A program made the position numbers and the translations under genes. The notes beneath the pieces were generated by a model that was not told where the DNA came from, made no database searches, and was given only the letters and a program-made list of their open reading frames with translations. 64,000 bases of DNA from Snodgrassella communis (lineage in GTDB: Bacteria > Pseudomonadota > Gammaproteobacteria > Burkholderiales > Neisseriaceae), in assembly GCF_914768045.1 (NCBI RefSeq), contig NZ_CAJZCD010000007.1, positions 1 through 64,000 on the forward strand, given 5' to 3'. The number at the start of each line of letters is the position of its first letter. Positions within the stretch are counted from its first letter, which is position 1. Positions 18,231 through 27,398 of the stretch are shown here, one piece after another.

Positions 18231-18747
18231 TTATTTTATAGTACTAAAATAGTTTCAATACTACTTGTATGTCTGTACGTTTTATATCATAAAAAATATT
18301 GCATGTATTAGTTATAAGTAATTTCCATTTCATCAATGATTATTAAAAACTTAATAATATATTTGTATGGTGAATTTTATTGAGCTTATCCACATAAATA
18401 TAAATCATTAAGAAATTTACCTAGGTGAACACACAAAATTTAATTTTAATTTCATTAATCGTTGATATACTAATTGGTTAATGCATTTAATATAACTTCA
18501 GTATCTTTTACCCTTGGCCATAAGTAATAATCCTGAGATTATTTGCTGTCTTTTGGCCTGATGATGAAATTTGCGTTATCAAAACACAAAAAATTATTTT
18601 GTTTCTTGATAATTTTAAAATTTCTGATAATATTTTCCGGCTTATATAAATGCCGCATACGCAAAAATATTAATAAATATTTGACTGTGCTCAACAATAT
18701 GAGCTGGTACGTAAGTACGTTGCTTAAATAATTAAATGGGAGACGTA
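18231..18747. other. AT-rich non-coding region
   Basis: About 500 very AT-rich bases. Short ORFs exist on both strands (for example 18543-18731 plus), but they lack ribosome binding sites and protein-like composition. The promoter of the TM2 gene must lie here; I do not see a clear one. Confidence 0.5.
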
Positions 18748-19041
18748 ATGATTTATTGTCATGGTTGTGGTAAAGAAATACACGAAACAGCAAAAAGCTG
18801 TCCTCATTGCGGTGCAGTAGTAAAAAATAATGCTTGTACAAAAAGTCGTATTGTTGCCGCCTTACTTGCTTTTTTTCTTGGCGGTTTAGGGATACATAAA
18901 TTTTACTTAAATCGAAATCTACAAGGCTTATTGTATCTAGTTTTCTGTTGGACATGTATTCCAAGTTTTATTGCATTTATTGAATTCATTATTTATTTAT
19001 GCACATCTGATGAGAAATTTGCAGAAAAATACAGTAGTTAG
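18748..19041 (+). CDS. Zinc-ribbon and TM2-domain membrane protein
   Basis: Small inner-membrane protein of 97 aa. Residues 1-25 form a zinc ribbon (Cys4-x2-Cys7 and Cys18-x2-Cys21). A TM2 domain follows: two hydrophobic helices joined by a short turn, with the signature LAFFLGGLGIHKFYLNRN and a second helix ending before EKFAEKYSS. The start is ATG at 18748, with GGGAG five bases upstream. TM2 proteins are widespread and of unknown function. The gene stands alone and is AT-rich compared with its neighbours. Confidence 0.85.
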   Translation: MIYCHGCGKEIHETAKSCPHCGAVVKNNACTKSRIVAALLAFFLGGLGIHKFYLNRNLQGLLYLVFCWTCIPSFIAFIEFIIYLCTSDEKFAEKYSS

Positions 19042-19097
19042 AACATAACTATCCAAATAGGAGATTATTTAGTAGCAAATAATTTTTACTGTCAGCT

Positions 19098-19129
19098 TGT
19101 GAATTTAGAAAAGCTGTTTTAAATTCACA
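19098..19129. terminator. Terminator-like hairpin at the rnhB stop
   Basis: Inverted repeat TGTGAATTTA/TAAATTCACA with a 12-base loop between the TM2 gene and rnhB. It includes the rnhB stop codon; no long T-run follows, so function is uncertain. Confidence 0.35.
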
Positions 19130-19739
19130 GGTTGATAATATCAAATAAATTTTTTTCCCGTGTAAGTAATGCTTTTACTGGTGCAAAATCCTGACGATGC
19201 TGCGGTAATACGCCAAATTGCTGTAGAGCAGCCAGATGTGCAGCTGTACCATAACCTTTATGCTGGGCGAAACCATACTGGGGATAGCGCTGATCCAGTG
19301 CATACATTTCCGCATCCCGTGCTGTTTTAGCCAGAATGGAAGCAGCAGAAATAGCAGCTATTTTAAGATCACCTTTGACTACGGCCTCTGCCGGCAAAGA
19401 CAAATCAGCTGGTATACGATTACCATCTATCCAGACTTTAGTCGGCTTGATAGGCAAGCCCGCTACTGCCCGAGTCATGGCACGCATGGTTGCAAACAGA
19501 ATATTATATTGATGAATTTCGGCAACATCCGCTGCCGCCACAGACCAGGCCGTTGCCTGCTGCTTAATCAATAACGCCAGTGCATCACGTTTCTTTTCAG
19601 ATAGCTTTTTTGAATCAGTGAGACCGGGTAAATCATAATCTGCCGGCAAAATAACTGCTGCTGCATAGACACTGCCCACTAAAGGCCCGCGCCCAGCTTC
19701 GTCTACACCGGCATGACTGGGTAATATAGCAAAATCCAT
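19125..19739 (-). CDS. rnhB: Ribonuclease HII
   Basis: Endonuclease acting on RNA-DNA hybrids and single ribonucleotides in DNA. The 204 aa open with [13 protein letters not shown], which holds the first two catalytic acids (Asp13, Glu14). They contain [10 protein letters not shown] with the third, and end with the conserved [17 protein letters not shown]. It begins two bases after the lpxB stop, so the two genes form an operon (lpxB-rnhB), as in many proteobacteria. Confidence 0.97.
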   Translation of the reverse strand: MDFAILPSHAGVDEAGRGPLVGSVYAAAVILPADYDLPGLTDSKKLSEKKRDALALLIKQQATAWSVAAADVAEIHQYNILFATMRAMTRAVAGLPIKPTKVWIDGNRIPADLSLPAEAVVKGDLKIAAISAASILAKTARDAEMYALDQRYPQYGFAQHKGYGTAAHLAALQQFGVLPQHRQDFAPVKALLTREKNLFDIINL

Positions 19740-19741
19740 GT

Positions 19742-20914
19742 TTATATCTGCCCTGTTGCATGTTGCAAGACCGCCTGTGCGGCCAGTTCATCCGTATTTA
19801 AACGTAACTGCTGATGTAATGTTGAGAAATCGGCCCGCAAGTTTTGTACTTCCTGTGGCGATTCATACCAGTGAATCACTGCTTGCGCCAATTTTTGCGC
19901 TGTAGCGTTACCCTGTAGCAATTCGGGCACCACACCACTGTCTAATAGGATATTTGGCAGACCGACATGCGGAACCTTAATTTTATGTTTGACATAAATA
20001 TAAGTTAAGGGCGAAATTTTATAACTGATTACCATCGGACACTGACATAAAGCCACTTCCAATGTCGCCGTACCACTGGTAACCAGCGCCACATCAGCTG
20101 CCTGACACGCCATTTCCGCATGGGCAGACATTAAGCGCACTGGCAATTTTTGCCAGACTGGCTGAGCCAGTATTGTCTGCATCCGCTGCCGTGTTGCTGC
20201 TGTTGCCAGTGGCAGCAAAAACTGTGCCTGCGGATAACGCTGATGAATAATTTCTGCGGCTTGTAGAAACAGCGGCGCCATAAAGTCGATTTCACTTACG
20301 CGGCTGCCGGGCATTAAAACAAATACCGGTACTCGTTCTGGCAATTTCAGTTGCCGCCGCTTCGCCTCTCGGTCGACAACCAATGGCAAAGTCTGGGCAA
20401 GGGGATGACCAACGAAGCGGGCACGACCACCAGCCTGCTGATATAGTTCAGGCTCCATCGGAAACAGACACAATACTTCGTCTACCTGTTTAACAATTTT
20501 TTTTACCCGCTTGCGTCGCCATGCCCATACAGATGGGCTGACATAATGTACGGTGGCAATACCGGCATGTTTTAAGCTTTCTGCAACACCCAGATTAAAA
20601 TCCGGCGCATCAATGCCTACAAATACCTGTGGACGGATTTTTTTCAGCGCTTGAATCAAACCGCGACGAATGGCAACAATTTCCGGTAATTTTTTTACGA
20701 CTTCAACAAAACCGCGTACCGCCAGTTTTTCCTGATCATACAGGCTCTGTATTCCCGCAGCCTGCATACGTGGTCCGCCAATACCAACAAACTGTACATG
20801 AGGATAATGCGCACGAATGGCATTCATCAGATGAGCACCAAGTAAATCGCCGGATGCTTCTCCGGCACACAAGGCTATGGTTAATAGGGGCAATTCAGTT
20901 GCAGTTTTATTCAT
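19742..20914 (-). CDS. lpxB: Lipid-A-disaccharide synthase
   Basis: GT19 glycosyltransferase condensing UDP-2,3-diacylglucosamine with lipid X to form lipid A disaccharide at the inner membrane. The 390 aa contain the N-terminal [15 protein letters not shown], the central [12 protein letters not shown] with downstream family segments, and [11 protein letters not shown] near the C-terminus. Length is typical. rnhB follows after two bases. The gene confirms a lipid A-based outer membrane. Confidence 0.97.
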   Translation of the reverse strand: MNKTATELPLLTIALCAGEASGDLLGAHLMNAIRAHYPHVQFVGIGGPRMQAAGIQSLYDQEKLAVRGFVEVVKKLPEIVAIRRGLIQALKKIRPQVFVGIDAPDFNLGVAESLKHAGIATVHYVSPSVWAWRRKRVKKIVKQVDEVLCLFPMEPELYQQAGGRARFVGHPLAQTLPLVVDREAKRRQLKLPERVPVFVLMPGSRVSEIDFMAPLFLQAAEIIHQRYPQAQFLLPLATAATRQRMQTILAQPVWQKLPVRLMSAHAEMACQAADVALVTSGTATLEVALCQCPMVISYKISPLTYIYVKHKIKVPHVGLPNILLDSGVVPELLQGNATAQKLAQAVIHWYESPQEVQNLRADFSTLHQQLRLNTDELAAQAVLQHATGQI

Positions 20915-21012
20915 AGCGGGATAGCAGTTTTATAAGCAACTATTATGATAAGGTGTAAGAGTTAGCAAGTGTAGCAAGCGATACCGGATTATGAAAGAGT
21001 GATGCACAAAAA

Positions 21013-21045
21013 CTAAAAGCCCAAGCATATGGCTCGGGCTTTTTA
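21013..21045 (-). terminator. Terminator of the tRNA-Pro/Arg/His cluster
   Basis: Minus-strand hairpin AAAGCCCGAGC/GCTTGGGCTTT (one G-T pair) around a five-base loop, followed by TTAGTTTTTG. It lies just after tRNA-His and before lpxB. Confidence 0.75.
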
Positions 21046-21048
21046 TAG

Positions 21049-21124
21049 TGGGGTGGCTGATGGGGCTCGAACCCACGACAACTGGAATCACAATCCAGGG
21101 CTCTACCAACTGAGCTACAGCCAC
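21049..21124 (-). tRNA. tRNA-His (anticodon GTG)
   Basis: Cloverleaf with acceptor stem GTGGCTG/CAGCCAC, discriminator C, encoded CCA and anticodon GTG in stem CTGGA/TCCAG. An extra G at 21125 precedes it, as needed for the G-1 of tRNA-His. Third in the minus-strand cluster. Confidence 0.96.
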
Positions 21125-21145
21125 CATAAAAACTTTTACAAACTT

Positions 21146-21222
21146 TGGTGCGCCCGACAGGAATCGAACCTGTAACCCCCGGCTTAGAAGGCCGGTGCTC
21201 TATCCGGTTGAGCTACGGGCGC
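21146..21222 (-). tRNA. tRNA-Arg (anticodon TCT)
   Basis: Cloverleaf with acceptor stem GCGCCCG/CGGGCGC, encoded CCA, anticodon TCT between CCGGC and GCCGG, and T-loop GGTTCGATTCC. Middle gene of the tRNA-Pro/Arg/His cluster. Confidence 0.96.
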
Positions 21223-21260
21223 GTACTCTCAAATCTATCCGGACAAGGATTCAGTCGATA

Positions 21261-21338
21261 TGGTCGGGGTGGTGGGATTCGAACTCACGACCCTCTGCTC
21301 CCAAAGCAGATGCGCTAACCAGGCTGCGCTACACCCCG
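21261..21338 (-). tRNA. tRNA-Pro (anticodon TGG)
   Basis: Cloverleaf with acceptor stem CGGGGTG/CACCCCG, encoded CCA and anticodon TGG between TCTGC and GCAGA. First gene of the minus-strand tRNA cluster; divergent from folD. Confidence 0.96.
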
Positions 21339-21557
21339 ACGAGAGAGGCGAACTATACAGCTCTAAAACAACATCGTCAAGAGGTAAAGCAGATTTTTTT
21401 GCCATATTTTTGAATTATTGCCAATTTATGTTGGTGGCAATAGATAAAAGCAGATGAAACAGCCGCAAAAAAATGCGACAATACTATTTTTCTGAATATT
21501 TAGTTACTGGCTGCTGGCTAGCAGCATAATTTTTCCTTTCTATTCTGGAATATTCTG

Positions 21558-22421
21558 ATGACGGCACAACTCATTGATGGTAAAAAAATTTCCCAACAAA
21601 TTCTACAAAATCTGGCTGTGCGCGTACAACAGCGGTTAGACAACCAGCTACGCCGTCCCTGCCTGGCCGTGGTGCTGGTAGGCGAAGATCCGGCTAGTGC
21701 AGTATATGTACGCAATAAAAAGCGCGCCTGTGAAACCATCGGATTTGAATCACGCAGCTACGAGCTGCCAGTGCAGACCAGTGAAGCTGAGTTACTGGCA
21801 CTGATTGACGAGATGAATGCCGACAGCGGCGTTGACGGTATTCTGGTGCAATTACCTCTACCGGCACACATTGACGGACAGCAGGTACTGGAGCGGATTG
21901 TGCCACACAAAGATGTTGATGGTTTTCATCCGTATAATCTAGGCCGTTTGGCTGTCAAAATACCGTTAATGCGCCCATGTACGCCTAAAGGGGTGATGAC
22001 ATTACTGGACGCTTATCAGGTTGAAATAACCGGAAAAAAAGCCGTCGTGGTTGGGGCTTCAAATATTGTCGGCCGGCCGCAGGCATTAGAATTGCTACTG
22101 GCTCGGGCAACGGTAACAGTTTGCCATAGTGCTACTCAGAATCTGGCGCAGGAAGTTGCTGCCGCCGATATTGTGGTAGTAGGTGTTGGTATTCCTGAAT
22201 TTGTTAAAGGTGAATGGATTAAACCCGGTGCTGTGGTCATAGACGTGGGAATTAACCGGCTGGAAAACGGGCAGTTATGCGGTGATGTAGAGTTTGCCGT
22301 AGCCAAAGAGCGTGCGGCAATGATTACGCCGGTACCGGGCGGAGTTGGACCCATGACTATTGCTACCTTAATGGAAAATACACTGCAAGCCGCAGAAATT
22401 CACGATACACAGCAGCTCTGA
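21558..22421 (+). CDS. folD: Bifunctional methylenetetrahydrofolate dehydrogenase/cyclohydrolase FolD
   Basis: Interconverts methylene-, methenyl- and formyl-tetrahydrofolate, NADP-dependent. The 287 aa carry the catalytic-lysine region [14 protein letters not shown], then [14 protein letters not shown], the signature [11 protein letters not shown], the Rossmann motif [11 protein letters not shown], and the C-terminal [18 protein letters not shown]. Length and motifs are standard. No partner gene is near; the following gene encodes an unrelated membrane protein after a 246-base gap. Confidence 0.97.
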   Translation: MTAQLIDGKKISQQILQNLAVRVQQRLDNQLRRPCLAVVLVGEDPASAVYVRNKKRACETIGFESRSYELPVQTSEAELLALIDEMNADSGVDGILVQLPLPAHIDGQQVLERIVPHKDVDGFHPYNLGRLAVKIPLMRPCTPKGVMTLLDAYQVEITGKKAVVVGASNIVGRPQALELLLARATVTVCHSATQNLAQEVAAADIVVVGVGIPEFVKGEWIKPGAVVIDVGINRLENGQLCGDVEFAVAKERAAMITPVPGGVGPMTIATLMENTLQAAEIHDTQQL

Positions 22422-22570
22422 TACTATCTCAACACAAAATGAGACAATAATGCTGTGTATTGAACTGTAGGCAGAAACCCTATATCGGCGTTTAACCCGT
22501 ATATTGTTATGTTGCAGTTGAATAAGGTAGCAATACTGAATCACAGATTACTCTGCAAGCACCGGCAAAA

Positions 22571-22604
22571 CTCCGGAACGCTGTATCACCAAGCGTTACA
22601 GGAG
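22571..22604 (+). other. Structured intergenic hairpin
   Basis: Nested complementary segments between folD and the next gene. CTCC pairs with GGAG and AACGCT with AGCGTT around a nine-base loop. There is no T-run, so it is not an obvious terminator; it could be part of a leader or a small RNA. No known RNA family is recognised. Confidence 0.3.
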
Positions 22605-22667
22605 AGCTGGCAGTATTAGTGAAGTGGCTGTCTTGGTTTTTTAACAATCTATTGTGGTATTAATTTA

Positions 22668-23246
22668 ATGTATCAATTTTTTCTGGACGCATGGGCTGCC
22701 CTGCGCCTGCGCTTTTATCCAAAAACGCATTATCATTACTCTTTGTTGATCATAGTGCCGGTTTTGCTGGCACTGGGTCTGATCAATATGGCTAATATGT
22801 CCCAGCTTTTGGGACAACAGACTGGCATAACTGTTTTTATTCTGGCATTAACGGTGTTGCGCTGGGGTATCCTGAGCAAGACAATGCAGGTCATTTTAGG
22901 CTACTACAACAAGCAGCCGGGGCAATGGTACGGTTATGTACTGGTTACTGAGGCATTGATACTGCCAACGATAGCGATGCTGTACTGGCCACAGGCATTA
23001 GCTATGCCGGGATCTTTGTGGCTGATATGGACAATGGTGGTACAGGCGTTTGGCTTTGTACGCATCAGCCAGCAAAATATTTTCAAAGTAGCTTTGGCTT
23101 ATATTATCTATTTTATCGTTACCAGTCTGGCAGGAGGTATGCTGCTGTTTATATTCAGCGCCATGGGCTGGCTGGATATAAACAGCATGGCGCAGGCTTT
23201 TCAGCAGATGCTGACCATACCCGCTGCTGAAACCGGAATACGTTAA
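22668..23246 (+). CDS. Hypothetical five-helix inner-membrane protein
   Basis: Protein of 192 aa with about five hydrophobic segments (roughly 25-44, 52-70, 95-113, 118-135 and 142-165). It starts with an amphipathic helix (YQFFLDAWAALRLRFYP) and ends with a short soluble tail. The pattern of a basic N-terminus followed by paired helices is somewhat like Yip1-type proteins, but no motif secures this. It lies between folD and gapA on the same strand with its own gaps on both sides. I do not recognise a function. Confidence 0.65.
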   Translation: MYQFFLDAWAALRLRFYPKTHYHYSLLIIVPVLLALGLINMANMSQLLGQQTGITVFILALTVLRWGILSKTMQVILGYYNKQPGQWYGYVLVTEALILPTIAMLYWPQALAMPGSLWLIWTMVVQAFGFVRISQQNIFKVALAYIIYFIVTSLAGGMLLFIFSAMGWLDINSMAQAFQQMLTIPAAETGIR

Positions 23247-23274
23247 AGCAGATGTAGAACCAAGCTGATTCCGC

Positions 23275-23280
23275 TATAAT
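23275..23280 (+). promoter_or_regulatory. Consensus -10 box upstream of gapA
   Basis: An exact TATAAT lies 92 bases before the gapA start. No good -35 hexamer is seen at the normal distance, so an activator-dependent promoter or chance match remain possible. Confidence 0.35.
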
Positions 23281-23371
23281 AATACATGGTGTTTTTTGTG
23301 TAATTTAAAACATTTAGCGCTTTTACCCAAAATTCACCTGACCGGTTTTGTTGATTTGAAAAGGAATAAGC

Positions 23372-24400
23372 ATGACGTTAAAAGTTGCCATTAATGGTTA
23401 TGGCCGTATTGGCCGTCAGGTATTGCGTGCAATTTATGACTATAACCTGCGCAACCAGTTTGAAATTGTCGCGGTAAATGCCAGCGGTTCACTGGAAACC
23501 AGTGCCCATCTGACAAAGTTCGATACCGTTCATGGCCGTTTTGCCGCAGATGTTTCATGCGATGAAGATGCTTTAATCATTAACGGCGATCGTATCCGCT
23601 TTTTCGCTACCCGCAATCCGGCAGAACTGCCTTGGGGTGAATTAGGTGTTGATCTGGTACTGGAATGTACCGGTGCATTTACCAGCAAAGAAAAAGCCAG
23701 CGTTCATTTACACAGTGGTGCGAAAAAGGTTCTGATTTCTGCGCCTGGCGGCGCCGATGTGGATGCTACGGTGGTATATGGTGTGAACCATCAGGTATTG
23801 ACACCGGAAATGACTGTGATATCTAACGGCTCCTGCACAACCAACTGTCTGGCACCAGTCGCAAAAGCAATTAATGATGGACTGGGTATGGTAAAAGGTC
23901 TGATGACTACCATTCATGCGTTCACCAATGATCAGGTGCTGACGGATGTGCGCCATAAAGATTTGCGCCGCGCCCGCAGCGCGGTAGAAAACATGATTCC
24001 AACCAAAACCGGCGCAGCCAAGGCTGTGGGACTGGTATTGCCGGAATTACAGGGTAAATTTGATGGTTTTTCGGTACGCGTACCTACAATCAATGTTTCA
24101 CTGGTTGATTTGACCTTTGAAGCAGCGCGCGATACAAGCGTAGAAGAAGTGAATGCAATTGTTAAAGCCGCCAGTGAAGGCAGTATGCAGCATATCCTAG
24201 GCTACAATACTTTGCCTCTGGTTTCTACCGATTTCAATCACATGCCTCAGGCATCGATTTTTGATAGTACTTTAACCAAAGTCACCAATGGCAATATGGT
24301 AAAAGTGCTGGCATGGTATGATAATGAGTGGGGCTTTAGCTGCCAGATGCTCAATACCGCCCGTGCCATGTTTGGTATGGAAGTTACGCCGTTGGCCTAA
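23372..24400 (+). CDS. gap: Glyceraldehyde-3-phosphate dehydrogenase
   Basis: Central glycolytic/gluconeogenic enzyme of 342 aa. The N-terminal Rossmann motif is [16 protein letters not shown], the active-site cysteine lies in [12 protein letters not shown], and the sugar-phosphate region IHAFTNDQ is followed by the S-loop ([15 protein letters not shown]) and the C-terminal WYDNEWGF. A good ribosome binding site (AAAAGGAA) precedes the ATG. It is followed by a hairpin carrying a DNA-uptake-like sequence. No other glycolytic gene is adjacent, so it is probably monocistronic. Confidence 0.97.
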   Translation: MTLKVAINGYGRIGRQVLRAIYDYNLRNQFEIVAVNASGSLETSAHLTKFDTVHGRFAADVSCDEDALIINGDRIRFFATRNPAELPWGELGVDLVLECTGAFTSKEKASVHLHSGAKKVLISAPGGADVDATVVYGVNHQVLTPEMTVISNGSCTTNCLAPVAKAINDGLGMVKGLMTTIHAFTNDQVLTDVRHKDLRRARSAVENMIPTKTGAAKAVGLVLPELQGKFDGFSVRVPTINVSLVDLTFEAARDTSVEEVNAIVKAASEGSMQHILGYNTLPLVSTDFNHMPQASIFDSTLTKVTNGNMVKVLAWYDNEWGFSCQMLNTARAMFGMEVTPLA

Positions 24401-24414
24401 GCTTGCTGCCAGCA

Positions 24415-24460
24415 TGTACAGGCTGTCTGGATCCATCGGGCTATTCAGGCAGCCTGTACA
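24415..24460 (+). terminator. Inverted repeat after gap containing a DUS-like 12-mer
   Basis: A 15-bp stem, TGTACAGGCTGTCTG with CAGGCAGCCTGTACA (one G-T pair), starts 15 bases after the gap stop. The right arm region 24444-24455 is the exact complement of AGGCTGCCTGAA, one of the DNA uptake sequence dialects I recall for Neisseriaceae. There is no T-run. Uptake-sequence repeats doubling as terminators are known in Neisseria. Confidence 0.6.
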
Positions 24461-24613
24461 CATTCCGGCTAACCGGAATAAGATAAAACTATTAAGCCTC
24501 AGCCAGCCAAACAAACCATAATCATCGCGGATCTGGCTATACAAGCCAATAACTTTAATGTTCTAACAGATAAAACGCTGATCCGTCCTGCCCGCTTCAT
24601 TAAGGCACAAATT

Positions 24614-26380
24614 ATGCTTAATTATCATTTGCAACCTCACTCTCTAACCCAGCATTTGTGGCACGTACGTCTTCGTTTTACACAGCTTGATAATCAGGAT
24701 TTCAGCCTGAGTTTACCCAACTGGTTACCCGGCAGTTATATGATTCGTGATTTTGCCCGCCACATTGTTACGTTATCTGCCAGTTGCAACAATACACCAG
24801 TAGCAGCCGAACAAGTCAATAAAAATACTTGGGTTTGCAACGGACAGGCTGGTAATTGGGAAATCAGCTATCTGGTTTACGCTTTTGATACTTCGGTGCG
24901 TGGCGCATTTTTAAGTACTGAACGAGGCTTCTTTGATGGTGCCTGCCTGTTTTTACGCCATAACCAGCGCCAGCAGGAAGTGTGCCAGTTAAGTATTACC
25001 GGCTTGCCGGAAAACTGGGACATCGCCACCACCATGCCAGCAACATCACAGACACAAGTTTATCAGGCCAGTAATTATCGTGCTCTGATTGATTATCCGG
25101 TAGAAATGGGCCATCTGCTGCGCCTGCCATTTACAGCCGATGGTATTGAACACGAAATTATCATCAGCGGACACTTCTCGCCGTTTGACCAGCAACGTCT
25201 GATAGATGATGTGGCCAGAATATGTGCCTGTGAAATAGCCATGTTTGCCGCACCGGCACCATTTGAGCGATACAGCTTTTTATTATTTGTCGGAAACGGC
25301 ATTTATGGCGGACTGGAGCACAGATCATCTTCGGTACTCATGGCAGACCGGCATGATCTGCCACAAACAGATGGCAAAAACAGCGATGCCTATATCACTT
25401 TATTGGGATTATTCAGTCATGAATATTTTCATGCATGGAATGTGAAATCTATTATTCCATCCGCCTTTGCCAGCAGTGAGCTGAATACCGAAGCATATAC
25501 CCGTCTGCTATGGGCATTTGAGGGTATTACCTCTTATTATGATGACTGGTTTCTGGTACGCAGTGGCGTGATTACCCTGGCTCAATATCTGCAACTGCTA
25601 GCCAAAACCATAACTCGGGTACAACAAGGTGCAGGCCGACTGAAACAAAGTTTGGCCGATTCCAGTTTCACTGCGTGGACCAAATACTATAAACAGAATG
25701 AAAACAGTGCCAATGCTATTGTCAGCTATTACCAGAAAGGTGCACTGGCAGCCATGTGTCTGGATCACTATATACGCCAGCAAACCGGACAACAGAAAAA
25801 TCTGGACGATATTATGCGTGCTCTGTATCACGACTGGCGTGAGCGAGGCATGGGTCTGGCCGAAAATGAATGGCTAGAAATCGCTCAACAGGCCACTGGT
25901 ATAGATTTAACCGAGGTTTATCAGCAATATATTATGACTACCGCTGATTTACCTCTGGCTGAACAGTTGCAACAAGCTGGGGTACAGTTACACTGGGCGG
26001 CCTTGCCACGCCAGCATGGTGGTGCTTATGTTGAACATATCCCCGCCAGCGAACAGGCTTGCGCAGATCTGGGTGCCCGTTTTCAATCGGCAGCATTCGG
26101 CATCAGCCTACAACAGGTATTTAATCAGGGCAGTGCCGAAAATGCCGGTATGTGTGCTGGTGATCAGTTTATTGCCCTAAATGATGAAATCATTACTGAT
26201 TTTGATAAACAGTGGGCGCGTGTTCATGTTGGCGAAACAGTGCGAATACATTTTATCCGCGACGGTCTGTTGCGACAGACAACTTTGCTGGCACAGGCTG
26301 CAATAACTGATACCGCACTGTTAAGCATTGATAATCCATTGCTGTTACAGCAGTGGTTGCAACCGCAATCACAGATTTAA
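24614..26380 (+). CDS. M61 family metallopeptidase with PDZ domain
   Basis: Peptidase of the glycyl aminopeptidase family, 588 aa. After an N-terminal beta domain with the conserved LPNWLPGSYMIRDF comes the catalytic zinc motif HEYFHAWN (His269, Glu270, His273) and the downstream glutamate in LLWAFEGITSYY. The C-terminal part (about 485-575, with NQGSAENAGMCAGD) is a PDZ-like domain. No signal peptide is evident, so it is probably cytosolic. The following gene begins close by, but the M61 stop and the next start are about 46 bases apart, compatible with one transcript. Confidence 0.92.
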   Translation: MLNYHLQPHSLTQHLWHVRLRFTQLDNQDFSLSLPNWLPGSYMIRDFARHIVTLSASCNNTPVAAEQVNKNTWVCNGQAGNWEISYLVYAFDTSVRGAFLSTERGFFDGACLFLRHNQRQQEVCQLSITGLPENWDIATTMPATSQTQVYQASNYRALIDYPVEMGHLLRLPFTADGIEHEIIISGHFSPFDQQRLIDDVARICACEIAMFAAPAPFERYSFLLFVGNGIYGGLEHRSSSVLMADRHDLPQTDGKNSDAYITLLGLFSHEYFHAWNVKSIIPSAFASSELNTEAYTRLLWAFEGITSYYDDWFLVRSGVITLAQYLQLLAKTITRVQQGAGRLKQSLADSSFTAWTKYYKQNENSANAIVSYYQKGALAAMCLDHYIRQQTGQQKNLDDIMRALYHDWRERGMGLAENEWLEIAQQATGIDLTEVYQQYIMTTADLPLAEQLQQAGVQLHWAALPRQHGGAYVEHIPASEQACADLGARFQSAAFGISLQQVFNQGSAENAGMCAGDQFIALNDEIITDFDKQWARVHVGETVRIHFIRDGLLRQTTLLAQAAITDTALLSIDNPLLLQQWLQPQSQI

Positions 26381-26426
26381 GCTGATATATTTACCGTTAC
26401 TTTTCTATTACAAATATTGTGTATTC

Positions 26427-27398
26427 ATGCCTGCTGACCATTTACATCTGACTCTTGTTCTGCCTGGCTTATTATGGCCATATCAGAAAACCAGCGTACC
26501 AAAATTGTCGTTACCGGCGCTGGATATTCTGCGGCAGTGGAGCAAATACTCCTCACAAATAGCCAGCAGAAGTCTGCTTTACCAGCAGTATCTGTGGCAG
26601 GGTTCGTGGTTGCAACAGGCCAGCCAGCTAATAAACTCTGAATCAAATGGTTATGCCCTCATTGTCTCCCCAATCAGTCAGACAGCCGGCATGCATCAAC
26701 TTCAGTATCTGGATGGAAAGGCACTGGGTCTGAGCTCAGAAGAGGCAAAGGCTTTCTGTGAAGTACTAAATACATGGCTACAGGCAGACGGCTGGCAGTT
26801 TTATCCAGTAAAACCGGATCTATGGCTGGTTACCGCCCCACAGATACTTGAATTTACCCTACCATCTTTACTGGATTTGTCTGGCAGCATTGATGGTACG
26901 ACCAAACCAACAGGACCCGATGCAACCCTGATTCTGCAACAGCAAACCGAACTGCAAATGTTACTGCATCAGCACCCATTGAACCAACAACGTGGTGCTC
27001 GTGGTCTACCCATAATCAATGGTTTCTGGTTTGAACAAGACAGCACGGGTACAGCTAACAATGAAACAATACTTTATTCTGACAGCTCGTGGGCATTTCA
27101 TGCACGTAGCTTGCCGGCAAATTATGCCGAATTAGCTAATTCTCTGTCCGGCGAACAGGAAATAGTACTGTTTAATGATGATTTGTGCTTGCCAGTTAAT
27201 CAAGGCGATGTTTACACCTATACTCAGATACTGCAACAATGGGAGCAGGATTGGTGGCAACCGCTACTGACAGCTCTGCAAAACAGGCAAATTCATCACC
27301 TGAATATCCGATGTGAAGCCGGTTTGCTTAACATTCGCAAATCTTGGTTACGCCCTTTCTGGCGCAAAACGGAATCCTTTAACGGATTAAGCTTATGA
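26427..27398 (+). CDS. RpfE-like conserved protein (COG4255-like), upstream of recJ
   Basis: Protein of about 323 aa; the start is placed at 26427 (MPADHLHLTLVLPGLLWP) because an earlier start would add a segment without family-like sequence that overlaps the M61 gene. The block TELQMLLHQHPLNQQRGARGLPIINGFWF is split by no gap and matches, from memory, the conserved core of the uncharacterised RpfE/COG4255 family. Members of that family sit next to recJ in betaproteobacteria. It overlaps recJ by four bases (ATGA), so translation is coupled. The biochemical role is unknown; a distant link to phosphoglycerate mutases has been proposed in annotations. Confidence 0.7.
   Translation: MPADHLHLTLVLPGLLWPYQKTSVPKLSLPALDILRQWSKYSSQIASRSLLYQQYLWQGSWLQQASQLINSESNGYALIVSPISQTAGMHQLQYLDGKALGLSSEEAKAFCEVLNTWLQADGWQFYPVKPDLWLVTAPQILEFTLPSLLDLSGSIDGTTKPTGPDATLILQQQTELQMLLHQHPLNQQRGARGLPIINGFWFEQDSTGTANNETILYSDSSWAFHARSLPANYAELANSLSGEQEIVLFNDDLCLPVNQGDVYTYTQILQQWEQDWWQPLLTALQNRQIHHLNIRCEAGLLNIRKSWLRPFWRKTESFNGLSL

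Noticed and set aside
18543-18731. 62-codon plus-strand ORF upstream of the TM2 gene
   Set aside because: No ribosome binding site, AT-rich, hydrophobic stretch only; not distinguishable from chance.
18539-18964. 141-codon ORF on the minus strand across the TM2 gene
   Set aside because: It overlaps the well-supported TM2 gene, lies in AT-rich sequence with no start signal and has no recognisable motif.
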